From Azorhizobium caulinodans ORS 571 (GTDB lineage Bacteria; Pseudomonadota; Alphaproteobacteria; Rhizobiales; Xanthobacteraceae), in contig NC_009937.1 of NCBI RefSeq assembly GCF_000010525.1, positions 873,501-937,500 of the forward strand: a stretch of DNA of 64,000 nucleotides, given 5' to 3'. Within the stretch, counting starts at the first letter, position 1; every line of letters begins with the position of its first letter. A program made the translations under genes and the position numbers. Shown piece by piece: positions 44,353-52,518 of the stretch. The notes below the pieces were generated by a model. The model did not search any database. It saw only the letters and a program-made list of their open reading frames with translations, and was not told the DNA's origin.

Positions 44353-45282
44353 TTGGGCGACGCCGCACTGCGGTACTTCCTTGAAGTTGTTCGCTCCGGC
44401 TCCATTGCCGAGGCGTCCGTGCGACTGAACGTGGCCGCCTCCGCCATCAGCAGGCAGATCGCAAAACTGGAAGCCGAACTGGGGTCGCCTCTGTTCGAGC
44501 GGCGCTCGCGCGGCATGGTGCCGAGCGCGGCGGGCGAACTTCTGGCCCAGCATGCCCGGCGCACGCTGCTGGGCGAGGAGCAGGTGGTGAGCGAAATCCG
44601 CCGCCTGCGTGGCCTCGAGCGCGGCCTCGTGCGGGTGGGCTGCACGGAAGGGTTTGCCACCGATTTCATGCCGGAGGCCATCGGCATGTTCCGGCATACC
44701 TATCCCGGCATCGCCTTCGACATGCGGGTGGCCGCGCCGCAGGCGGTGACACGCATGGTCCGCGAGGGCGAGATCGATATCGGCCTCACCTTCGGCTTCA
44801 TGCCGGACGCGAGCGTCCAGGTGGAGTTCGGCGGCAGCGCGCCGCTGATGGCGCTGGTGGGGCTCGACCATCCGCTGGCCAACCGGCCGTGGGTGACGAT
44901 CGCGGACATCGCCGCCTTTCCCCTCGGCCTGCCGGCCAAGGACACGACCGCACGCCAGCTGTTCGATCTGGTCTGCGGTGCGGAGGGGATCGCCGTTGAG
45001 CCCATGCTCACGACCAACTACATGTCCGGCCTGTGGCGGTTCGCGGAGACGGGCGGCGGCGTGACGGTGACGGGGCGCATCACCGTGCTCTCGCGCATCT
45101 GGCGCTTCCACGTGGTGGCCTTGCCGCTCAGGAGCAAGACGTCAAACGAGCGGCGCTACGAGATCCAGTCCATGCTGGGACGCACCTTGCCGGACGCGGC
45201 GCGGGCCTTCGTCTTTCACCTGCGGCGCCATCTGGAACAACTGGACCGCCCCGGCGACCAGCCTCTGGGCCTGCGGTCCTAG
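44353..45282 (+). CDS. LysR-family regulator, divergent from the second peptide importer
   Basis: This regulator is 309 aa. The HTH is FLEVVRSGSIAEASVRLNVA with recognition segment SAISRQIAKLEAELG. The effector domain runs from about residue 90. The start is TTG at 44353, five bases after GGGGG, giving MGDAALRYFLEVV; no ATG is available nearby and the family N-terminus demands a start here. It is divergent from the importer operon at 44194, the classic LysR layout, so it is likely the operon activator with a peptide-derived or amino-acid coinducer (inference). Confidence 0.85.
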   Translation: MGDAALRYFLEVVRSGSIAEASVRLNVAASAISRQIAKLEAELGSPLFERRSRGMVPSAAGELLAQHARRTLLGEEQVVSEIRRLRGLERGLVRVGCTEGFATDFMPEAIGMFRHTYPGIAFDMRVAAPQAVTRMVREGEIDIGLTFGFMPDASVQVEFGGSAPLMALVGLDHPLANRPWVTIADIAAFPLGLPAKDTTARQLFDLVCGAEGIAVEPMLTTNYMSGLWRFAETGGGVTVTGRITVLSRIWRFHVVALPLRSKTSNERRYEIQSMLGRTLPDAARAFVFHLRRHLEQLDRPGDQPLGLRS

Positions 45283-45301
45283 GGCCGTTTCGTCCGAAAA
45301 A

Positions 45302-45454
45302 TCAGTTCTGCGCGGCGGCTTCTGTGCCAGCCCCATGGCTCATGGCATCGAAAAGCGCGGCGACGCTTTCGATCCGCGACAGGGCGTCATCGGCGGTCGG
45401 CCCCTGCTCGTGGCCTTCGGCGCCCATGGCGTCCAGCTGATCCGTTTCGTTCAT
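45302..45454 (-). CDS. Small acidic protein of unknown function (50 aa)
   Basis: ATG at 45454 follows a good ribosome site (GAGGGAGAGGCGC). The product MNETDQLDAMGAEGHEQGPT... is soluble, acidic, and has a probable helix at about 22-42 (ADDALSRIESVAALFDAMSH). No family is recognised. It is convergent with the LysR gene, 19 bases between stops. The purine-rich ribosome site and genome-like codon use favour a real gene, but length keeps confidence moderate. Confidence 0.45.
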   Translation of the reverse strand: MNETDQLDAMGAEGHEQGPTADDALSRIESVAALFDAMSHGAGTEAAAQN

Positions 45455-45564
45455 GCGCCTCTCCCTCGGGGCACCAGACCACAGCCCGCGAATCACGGCT
45501 GCCTCGACACTATAAGCTGACGAAGCTTGCGGCTGGCTAGGCTGTTAGAGGTATTATGTGGGGG

Positions 45565-45999
45565 TTAGCGGTCGATGCGGGTGGAGAGGATGACGGAGGT
45601 CAGGGTCCGCTCCACGCCTTCCAACTGGCCGATCTGATCGACGATCTCGTCCAGTTGCTTCACGGACGGCGCCACCACCACCGCGATGAGGTCGAACGCG
45701 CCGCTCACCGAATGCAGGGTGCGCACGGCTGGCAGGGCGCGCAATTCCCCCTCCACGCGGCGGGCGAGCTTGGGAGCGGCGGTGATGAGGACGTGGGCCT
45801 TGATGAGCCCCTGCTCGTAGGCGTCGGCGACCCGCACGCCATAGCCCGTGATGACCCCCCGCCGTTCCAGCCGCTCGATCCGGCTCTGCACGGTGGTGCG
45901 GGAGAGCCCGAGCTGGCGGGCGAGGTCGGCGGTGGGGGCGCGGGCATTCTCCCGCAGCAGGGTCAGCAGGGCTTGGTCGGTAGCATCGATCGGCAACAT
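45565..45999 (-). CDS. Lrp/AsnC-family transcriptional regulator
   Basis: This 144-aa feast/famine regulator has an N-terminal winged HTH (LLTLLRENARAPTADLARQLGLSRTTVQSRIERLERRGVI, given here as one long family block by its ends LLTLLREN and RLERRGVI). A C-terminal RAM domain binds an amino acid effector (AVRTLHSVSGAFDLIAVVVA). It is divergent from the lysine 6-dehydrogenase-like gene with 121 bases between, so it probably senses lysine or a related amino acid and controls the 46121-52196 operon (inference). Confidence 0.92.
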   Translation of the reverse strand: MLPIDATDQALLTLLRENARAPTADLARQLGLSRTTVQSRIERLERRGVITGYGVRVADAYEQGLIKAHVLITAAPKLARRVEGELRALPAVRTLHSVSGAFDLIAVVVAPSVKQLDEIVDQIGQLEGVERTLTSVILSTRIDR

Positions 46000-46120
46000 G
46001 CCGAAAAGCTACGGCAGATCGTCTTTATGCGCCATTTATATCGTCAGGCTCACGGTTTCTTCCGCCGAACGATGGCCGCATCATGGCCGGGACTTCTTTC
46101 CTGTTCCGGAGGCCGAACCC

Positions 46121-47266
46121 ATGTCTGCTCCCTTCAAGCGCATCGCCGTCCTCGGTGCCGGCCAGATCGGCTCCGTCATTGCCGCCATGCTGGCGGAACA
46201 GGGGCATGCCGTGACCCTCGCCGATGCCAATCCTGCCCAGCTCGCCCCCTTTGCTGGGGGCGCTTTCGAGGTCGCGCCTCTGGATGTGGCGGACGAGGCG
46301 GCGCTCACGGTGTTTCTCACCCGCCAGGACATCGTGGTGAGTGCCTGTCCCTATTTCCTCAACAAGACCATCGCCCGCGTCGCCGTGGCGACGGGCACGC
46401 ACTATTTCGATCTCACGGAGGATGTGGAGACCACCGCCTTCATCAAGGCGCTGGGCGAGACCGCCGACGTGGCTTTGGTGCCGCAATGCGGGCTCGCGCC
46501 TGGCTTCATCTGCATCCTCGGCGCCGACATGGCGGCCCGCTTCGAGCGGGTGAAATCGGTGAAGATGCGCGTCGGCGCCCTGCCGCTCTATCCCACCAAC
46601 GCGCTTAGCTACAACGTCACCTGGTCGGTGGACGGGCTCATCAATGAATATTGCAACCCCTGCGAGATCGTCTTCGAAGGGCGTCCCACCCTCGTGCCGG
46701 CGCTGGAGGGGCTGGAGCATGTGATGATCGATGGCGTCTCCTACGAGGCCTTCAACACCTCCGGCGGGCTGGGCACGCTGACCGAGACGCTGGACGGGCG
46801 GGTGAGCGATCTCAGCTACAAGACCCTGCGCTATCCGGGACACGCGGAGATCATGAAGCTGCTGCTGCGCGGCCTCGAACTGGCCGACGATCGCGAGACG
46901 CTCCGCCGCATCCTCAACCGTGCGGCGCCCTTCACCCGCAAGGACGTGGTGGTGGTGTTCGTGACCGGGGTCGGCGAGCGCAATGGCCGGCTGGAGGAGG
47001 ACAGCACGGTGCTGCGCTATTACGGCGCCCCGGAGATGAGCGCCATCCAGCTCACCACCGCGGCGGGCTGCGTCTCCATGGTGGAGCTCTTCCTCACCGG
47101 CAAACTGCCTCAGAAGGGATTCGTCCGGCAGGAGGATGCGAGCCTTGCCGACTTCCTCTCCACCACTGCAGGTCTGCGCCTCGCGCAAGGCTCGGGCGCC
47201 GCGCCCCGCGCCGGACATGGGGGTGACATCGCAAGCGATGAAATTCCCCTGCGAAAGGCGGGATGA
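46121..47266 (+). CDS. Saccharopine dehydrogenase-family oxidoreductase, lysine 6-dehydrogenase-like
   Basis: This 381-aa protein has an N-terminal Rossmann domain (RIAVLGAGQIGSVIAAMLAE). The layout closely follows bacterial L-lysine 6-dehydrogenase: GLAPGFICILGADMA, then SYNVTWSVDGLINEY, EAFNTSGGLGTL, YKTLRYPGHAEIMKLL. From memory these line up with the Geobacillus enzyme (GVAPGMINILSG, HTSGGTSTL, YKTIRYRGHAEKCKLL). The predicted reaction is NAD-dependent oxidative deamination at the epsilon-amino group of lysine or a lysine-like compound. ATG at 46121 follows CCGGAGGCC. It is the first gene of a six-gene operon and divergent from an Lrp regulator. Other saccharopine-dehydrogenase-like functions remain possible. 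Confidence 0.83.
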   Translation: MSAPFKRIAVLGAGQIGSVIAAMLAEQGHAVTLADANPAQLAPFAGGAFEVAPLDVADEAALTVFLTRQDIVVSACPYFLNKTIARVAVATGTHYFDLTEDVETTAFIKALGETADVALVPQCGLAPGFICILGADMAARFERVKSVKMRVGALPLYPTNALSYNVTWSVDGLINEYCNPCEIVFEGRPTLVPALEGLEHVMIDGVSYEAFNTSGGLGTLTETLDGRVSDLSYKTLRYPGHAEIMKLLLRGLELADDRETLRRILNRAAPFTRKDVVVVFVTGVGERNGRLEEDSTVLRYYGAPEMSAIQLTTAAGCVSMVELFLTGKLPQKGFVRQEDASLADFLSTTAGLRLAQGSGAAPRAGHGGDIASDEIPLRKAG

Positions 47267-47351
47267 GGGCGCGCCTCAACGGTTCTGCCCATTTGACAAC
47301 GGAAGCGAAACAAGCTCCGAAAGGATCAAATCATAACCGAAGAGGGGACCG

Positions 47352-48200
47352 ATGATCTCGCGTAGGAACCTTGCCACCCTGCTCGGCGCCGGCGCCACGG
47401 CCGCCGCCGCCATGGGCGGGCTCATCACGCCCGCCGCCGCCCAGAGCGCCGACGAGAGCACCTTCGACCGCATCCGCCGCACCAAGAAGCTGCGCATCGG
47501 CGCGGTCGCCGGCGGCGCGCCCTATTACAACAAGGATCTCGCCACCGGTCAGTGGAAGGGATTCTATATCGACATCTCCAAGGCGCTGGCGGACGAGCTG
47601 GAGTGCCAGCTGGAGATCACCGAGACCACCTGGGGCAATTCGGTGCTCGATCTTCAGGCCAACAAGATCGACATCTTCTTCGGCCTCAACCCGACGCCGA
47701 AGCGCGCGCTGGTGGTGGACTTCTCCGTCCCCGTCTTCTCCAACGCCTTCACCATGCTCACCAGGAAGGACTTCGCGCCGAAGACCTGGGCCGAGCTGAA
47801 CGATCCGAACGTGAAGATCGCGGTGGACGTGGGCTCCTCCCACGATCAGGTGGTCTCGCGCCTGTGCCCGAAGGCGCAGATCGTGCGCCTGAAGACGGCG
47901 GACGAGGCCACCATGGCACTTGTCTCCGGCCGCGTGGATGCCCAGTGCATCATCCTCATGCTGGCGCTCACCGTGCGCAAGAAGAACCCCAATGTGGGCC
48001 AGCTTCTGGTGCCGACCCCGGTCTTCTCCACCACCTCCAACGCCGGCTTCCGGCGCGAGAACGACAAGACCTGGCGCGATTACGTGAACACCTGGATCGA
48101 ATACAACAAGGGCCTCGGCTTCATCCGCTCCGCCATCGTCACGAACATGGAGCTGGTGGGCGTCACGGAAGCGGACATGCCGGCCGGCATCCAGCTCTGA
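47352..48200 (+). CDS. Polar amino acid ABC binding protein (family 3) with Tat-like signal
   Basis: This 282-aa periplasmic binding protein has an N-terminus MISRRNLATLLGAGATAAAA with a twin-arginine motif (SRRNLA) and a low-hydrophobicity core, pointing to Tat export, which is less usual for this family. The mature domain has KKLRIGAVAGGAPYYNKD, GFYIDISKALADEL and LQANKIDIFFGLNPTPKRA. The position between a lysine dehydrogenase-like gene and a permease gene suggests a basic or lysine-derived amino acid ligand (inference). Confidence 0.9.
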   Translation: MISRRNLATLLGAGATAAAAMGGLITPAAAQSADESTFDRIRRTKKLRIGAVAGGAPYYNKDLATGQWKGFYIDISKALADELECQLEITETTWGNSVLDLQANKIDIFFGLNPTPKRALVVDFSVPVFSNAFTMLTRKDFAPKTWAELNDPNVKIAVDVGSSHDQVVSRLCPKAQIVRLKTADEATMALVSGRVDAQCIILMLALTVRKKNPNVGQLLVPTPVFSTTSNAGFRRENDKTWRDYVNTWIEYNKGLGFIRSAIVTNMELVGVTEADMPAGIQL

Positions 48201-48271
48201 CGCACTCATGCCGGGCGGCGGTGTGGGAAATGCATCGCCGCCCGGTGTTCGTCGTCGATTGAGGACCTTCG

Positions 48272-48934
48272 ATGTATCACTGGGATTTCGGGCTCGTCTG
48301 GTCCTATCGCTGGCTGTTGCTGGACGGCCTCGGGGTTACGGTTGCCTTCACCATCGCCATCGTCGTGCTGGGGCTGGCCATCGGCCTGCTGGCGGGCCTC
48401 GCCAAGCTCTCCCCCTTCCGCCCGGTCGGCTGGCTCGCCTCGGCCTATATCGAGGTGTTCCGCTGCACCCCGGTCCTCGTGCAGCTCATCTGGTTCTATT
48501 ACGCCATGCCCATCCTGACGGGCATCGAGATGTCCGCCTTCACGGCCGGCATCCTCGCGCTCTCGCTTTATGGCGGCTCCTTCTATGCGGAGATCATCCG
48601 CGGCGGCATCGTCTCCATCGACCGCGGCCAGACGGAAGCCGGCGAGGCGCTCGGCATGGTGCCGTCCCAGATCATGCGTCGTGTCGTGCTGCCGCAGGCG
48701 CTGAAGCGCATGGTGCCGCCGCTGATGAACCAGTCCATCATCCAGTTCAAGAACACCTCGCTCGTCTCCGTGCTGGCGGTGCCGGACCTGCTCTATCAGG
48801 GGCAGGTGGCCGCCCATGACAGCTATCGCCCGCTGGAGCTCTACACGGTGATTGCGATCATCTATTTCCTCGCGCTCTTCCCGCTCACCGTGCTGGTGCG
48901 CCGGGGCGAGGCGCGGCTCGCCGTGACCGATTGA
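48272..48934 (+). CDS. Polar amino acid ABC permease (HisM/GlnP family)
   Basis: This 220-aa inner membrane permease has about five helices. It starts [20 protein letters not shown]. The family signatures are [20 protein letters not shown] and the EAA loop [22 protein letters not shown]. Only one permease gene is present, so the channel is probably a homodimer. It lies 71 bases after the binding-protein gene and 11 before the ATPase. Confidence 0.93.
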   Translation: MYHWDFGLVWSYRWLLLDGLGVTVAFTIAIVVLGLAIGLLAGLAKLSPFRPVGWLASAYIEVFRCTPVLVQLIWFYYAMPILTGIEMSAFTAGILALSLYGGSFYAEIIRGGIVSIDRGQTEAGEALGMVPSQIMRRVVLPQALKRMVPPLMNQSIIQFKNTSLVSVLAVPDLLYQGQVAAHDSYRPLELYTVIAIIYFLALFPLTVLVRRGEARLAVTD

Positions 48935-48945
48935 GGACCGGACCC

Positions 48946-49731
48946 ATGCCCGAACCCAAGATCGAGGTCGCGGCCCTGCGCAAGTGCTTCGGTGATCTCG
49001 AAGTGCTGAAGGACATCAATCTGCGTGTGGACGCGGGCGGGGTGGTGGCCCTCATCGGCCCCTCCGGCTCCGGCAAGTCCACGCTCCTGCGCTGCATGAA
49101 CCTGCTCGTGCTGCCCGATGGCGGACGGGTGCGGGTGGGCGGCGACAGCTTCGCCTTCGGCTCCGGCGACAGGCTGCCGGGCGTGAAGGAGATCGCCCGC
49201 TTCCGCGCCAATACCGGCATGGTGTTCCAGCACTTCAACCTGTTCCCGCACATGAGCGTGCTCGCCAATGTGATGGAAGGCCCGCTCACCGTGCGCGGCA
49301 TGAAGAAAGCGCAGGCCGAGCCGCTGGCCCGCCGCCTGCTCTCCAAGGTGGGCCTTGCTGACAAGGCGGACGCCTATCCGAGCAAGCTCTCCGGCGGCCA
49401 GAAGCAGCGCGTCGCCATCGCCCGTGCGCTCGCCATGGAGCCGGAGGTCATGCTGTTCGACGAGGCGACGTCGGCCCTCGATCCCGAACTGGTGGGCGAG
49501 GTACTCAACGTCATGCGCGGTCTCGCCGCCGAGGGCATGACCATGGTCATCGTGACCCATGAGATCGCCTTCGCCCGCGAGGTGGCCGACCGCGTGGTCT
49601 TCATGCGCGACGGCGTGGTGGTGGAGGAGGGGCCGGCCCGGGAGGTGATCGACACCCCTCGCGAAGCGGCCACCCGCGCCTTCCTGTCCCACTTCCACAA
49701 GCGCGGCGAGGCCCCGGCGCCGAGCGCCTGA
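48946..49731 (+). CDS. Polar amino acid ABC ATPase (GlnQ/HisP family)
   Basis: This ATPase is 261 aa. Walker A is GPSGSGKS, the Q-loop region [15 protein letters not shown] (the QHFNLF form diagnostic for amino acid importers), the signature LSGGQKQR, Walker [13 protein letters not shown] and the switch VTHE. ATG at 48946 has GAGGACC upstream; an in-frame ATG at 48931 would reach into the permease gene end. It completes a one-permease importer. Confidence 0.95.
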   Translation: MPEPKIEVAALRKCFGDLEVLKDINLRVDAGGVVALIGPSGSGKSTLLRCMNLLVLPDGGRVRVGGDSFAFGSGDRLPGVKEIARFRANTGMVFQHFNLFPHMSVLANVMEGPLTVRGMKKAQAEPLARRLLSKVGLADKADAYPSKLSGGQKQRVAIARALAMEPEVMLFDEATSALDPELVGEVLNVMRGLAAEGMTMVIVTHEIAFAREVADRVVFMRDGVVVEEGPAREVIDTPREAATRAFLSHFHKRGEAPAPSA

Positions 49732-49777
49732 TCCCTGGCCTCCGGCCGCACCCCTATCTGCCTGAAAGGACCCCGCG

Positions 49778-50908
49778 ATGAGCTGGGACAGCGTCGTCGA
49801 GCGTATCCGCATCTTCCTCGTGGAGAGCCCCATCAAGATGGCCCGCCTTCAGGGCGTCGGCAATGTGAAGGGCTCCGTGAAGCGCGTGCTGCTGGAAGTG
49901 ACCAGCGCCGACGGCATCGTGGGCTGGGGCGAGGCGGCCCCGTGGGAGGTGTTCACCGGCACGCCGGAAGCCGCCTTCTCCGCCCTCGACATCTACCTGC
50001 GTCCGCTCATCCTCGGCGCGCCCATCAAGCGTGTGCGCGAGCTGATGGCGCGCATGGACAAGATGCTGGTCGGCCATGGCGAGGCCAAGGCGGCGGTCGA
50101 GATGGCGCTGCTGGACATCCTCGGCAAGGCGACGGGCCTCTCCGTGGCGGACCTGCTGGGCGGGCGGGTGCGAGACCGCATCCCGCTGTCCTTCTCCATT
50201 GCGGACCCGGACTTCGACGCGGATCTCGAGCGGATGCGCGCCATGGTCCCAGCCGGGCACACCGTCTTCAAGATGAAGACCGGCGTGAAGCCGCACGCGG
50301 AAGAGCTGCGCATCCTGGAGACCATGCGGGGCGAATTCGGCGAGCGGATCGACCTGCGGCTCGACTTCAATCAGGCCCTGACGCCGTTCGGCGCCATGAA
50401 GATCCTGCGGGATGTGGACGCCTTCCGCCCCACCTTCATCGAGCAGCCGGTGCCGCGTCGCCACCTCGACGCCATGGCCGGCTTCGCCGCCGCGCTCGAC
50501 ACGCCCATCCTCGCGGATGAAAGCTGCTTCGATGCGGTGGACCTGATGGAGGTGGTGCGCCGGCAGGCGGCGGATGCCATCTCGGTCAAGATCATGAAGT
50601 GCGGCGGCCTCATGAAGGCGCAGTCCCTCATGGCCATTGCCGACACCGCCGGCCTGCCGGGCTATGGCGGCACGCTGTGGGAAGGCGGCATTGCGCTCGC
50701 CGCCGGCACGCAACTCATCGCCGCGACGCCGGGCATCTCGCTCGGCTGCGAATTCTACATGCCCCACCATGTGCTCACCGAGGACGTGCTGGAAGAGCGC
50801 ATCGCTAACAGCGCGGGTCATGTGATCGTGCCCGATGGTCCCGGCCTCGGCATCTCCATCAGCGAGGCCTCGCTGCGCGGCAACGCCAAGATCCTCGCCG
50901 AGCGCTGA
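49778..50908 (+). CDS. Enolase-superfamily enzyme, muconate-lactonizing-like (epimerase/cycloisomerase)
   Basis: This 376-aa protein has all MLE-subgroup catalytic residues: KMK motif with Lys165 and Lys167, metal ligands Asp196 (LRLDFNQ), Glu222 (FIEQP) and Asp247 (ILADES), and acid/base Lys271 (SVKIMKCGG). Paired lysines on either side of the active site allow 1,1-proton transfer, so amino acid or dipeptide epimerisation or hydroxyproline-type dehydration are likely. A muconate cycloisomerase is unlikely since no aromatic genes are nearby. It lies between amino acid importer and FAD D-amino acid dehydrogenase genes, 22 bases before the latter. The sequence alone does not tell the substrate. 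Confidence 0.87.
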   Translation: MSWDSVVERIRIFLVESPIKMARLQGVGNVKGSVKRVLLEVTSADGIVGWGEAAPWEVFTGTPEAAFSALDIYLRPLILGAPIKRVRELMARMDKMLVGHGEAKAAVEMALLDILGKATGLSVADLLGGRVRDRIPLSFSIADPDFDADLERMRAMVPAGHTVFKMKTGVKPHAEELRILETMRGEFGERIDLRLDFNQALTPFGAMKILRDVDAFRPTFIEQPVPRRHLDAMAGFAAALDTPILADESCFDAVDLMEVVRRQAADAISVKIMKCGGLMKAQSLMAIADTAGLPGYGGTLWEGGIALAAGTQLIAATPGISLGCEFYMPHHVLTEDVLEERIANSAGHVIVPDGPGLGISISEASLRGNAKILAER

Positions 50909-50930
50909 AGCCTCTTTCCGGACCAGACCC

Positions 50931-52196
50931 ATGAGCCTCCATATCGTCGTCATCGGTGCCGGCATCGTCGGCGCCTCAACCGCGCTTGAACTCCAGCGGG
51001 ACGGCCATCGCGTCACGCTCGTGGAGCCGGGGCAGCCCGGTGGTCCGCAGGCGGCGAGCTTCGGCAATGGGGCATGGCTCAGCCCCGCCTCCGTCGTGCC
51101 CATGTCCATGCCCGGCCTCTGGAAGAAGGTGCCGGGCTATCTGATGGACCCGCTGGGGCCGCTCACCATCCGCTGGACGGCGCTGCCGGCGCTCGCTCCC
51201 TGGCTGCTGCGCTTCATCGCCGCCGGCGCGACCGTGCCGAAGGTGGAGGCCACCGCCCGCGCCCTCAAGGCGCTGCTGTCGGACGCTCCGGAACGCCATA
51301 CGGCCCTGGCGGCCGAGGCCGGTCTCGCTGACCTCGTGGAGCGCAAGGGGCTGCTCTATGCCTATCCGGACCGCGCCGCCTTCGAGGCGGAAGCGCTGGC
51401 CTGGCGGCTGCGGCGGGACAACGGCATCGTCTGGCGCGAGCTGGACGGCCCGGCGCTTAAGGCCTTCGAACCGACGCTGCACCCCCGCTACGGCTTCGGC
51501 GCGCTGGTGGAAGCGGGTGCGCACTGCGTGGATCCCGGTGCTTATGTGGCAGGCCTTGTGGCCTTCGCCGAAAGCCGGGGCCTGACCCGCATCGAGGCGG
51601 CCGCGACCGGGTTTGACATCGTGGGCGGGCGGCTTCAGGCGGTCCGCACCGCGAAGGGCTCCGTGCCCTGCGACCGCGCCGTCATCGCCGCCGGTATTCA
51701 TTCGCGCGCCCTGGCCGCGGAAGCGGGCGACAAGGTGAGCCTCGCCAGCGAGCGGGGCTATCACGTGGTCGTCGCCACGCCCGAGAGCGGCCCGCACCTG
51801 CCGGTGATGCCCAGCGACGGCAAGATGGCCAATACGCCCACCCGTGCCGGACTTCGGGCGTCGGGGCAGGTAGAACTCGCCGCCGTCGCCGCGGCGCCCA
51901 ACTGGAAGCGGGCCGACGTTCTGCTGGACCATCTGCTGAACACCTATCCCGGCCTGCCGCGACAGGTTCCGGAAGCCCGTCTCTCGCGCTGGCTCGGCCA
52001 CCGGCCCTCGACGCCGGACGGCGTGCCGGTGATCGGTCAAGCCTCGGCCTGCACGGATATCGTCCATGCCTTCGGTCATGGCCATGTGGGGCTCGCCAGC
52101 GGACCGATCACCGGCCGGCTGGTGGCGGACATCATCGCGGGCCGCCCGCCCGAGCGGGACATCCGCCCCTACGCAGCTGCCCGCTTTCGGCGGTAA
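50931..52196 (+). CDS. FAD-dependent D-amino acid dehydrogenase (DadA family)
   Basis: This 421-aa flavoenzyme of the DAO superfamily oxidises D-amino acids or cyclic imino acids to the oxo/imino form and feeds electrons to the respiratory chain. The FAD site is HIVVIGAGIVGASTALELQ. A DadA-like FGNGAWLSPASVVPMSMPGLWKK-type block (its N-terminal half is FGNGAWLSP) and the C-terminal FAD motif DIVHAFGHGHVGLASGPITG are present. ATG at 50931 is the first ATG after the racemase-like gene stop. The pair racemase plus D-specific dehydrogenase is a common way to catabolise an L-amino acid. It is last in the operon. Confidence 0.9.
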   Translation: MSLHIVVIGAGIVGASTALELQRDGHRVTLVEPGQPGGPQAASFGNGAWLSPASVVPMSMPGLWKKVPGYLMDPLGPLTIRWTALPALAPWLLRFIAAGATVPKVEATARALKALLSDAPERHTALAAEAGLADLVERKGLLYAYPDRAAFEAEALAWRLRRDNGIVWRELDGPALKAFEPTLHPRYGFGALVEAGAHCVDPGAYVAGLVAFAESRGLTRIEAAATGFDIVGGRLQAVRTAKGSVPCDRAVIAAGIHSRALAAEAGDKVSLASERGYHVVVATPESGPHLPVMPSDGKMANTPTRAGLRASGQVELAAVAAAPNWKRADVLLDHLLNTYPGLPRQVPEARLSRWLGHRPSTPDGVPVIGQASACTDIVHAFGHGHVGLASGPITGRLVADIIAGRPPERDIRPYAAARFRR

Positions 52197-52518
52197 TCCA
52201 TTGCTGGCAATCGCCTGTCCGCGCATGGCCGCGACGCCGCATGCGGCAATTTGGCTGCGAATATGATCTTCCGCAAAGCGCCGGCCATCGTCTGCCGTCA
52301 GGTTTCGCCCAACGGAAGTTGATGCGCCGAAATGGCGGTCGGGGCTAGGGAGGCGCGCCGCACAGCGGGCGCATTCTGACGGGGGTCGAGCGGAGCGGCG
52401 CATTGCCGTCTCCGTTCAAGCCTGAAGCCGGCATGTACGGATACTCAACTCCATGCGCCGGGGTCTTTTCGGACTCCGGAAGGCGAGCCGCGTGCTCGTT
52501 GGAAGGCGAGGGAGTTCT
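52197..52518. other. Intergenic stretch before the chemoreceptor gene
   Basis: These 322 bases hold no convincing gene. Near the end is a GCGAGGGA ribosome site for the chemoreceptor. Inverted half-sites such as CTCCATGCGCC/GGCGAG are too weak to call. No terminator with a T-run was found after the D-amino acid dehydrogenase. Confidence 0.5.
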
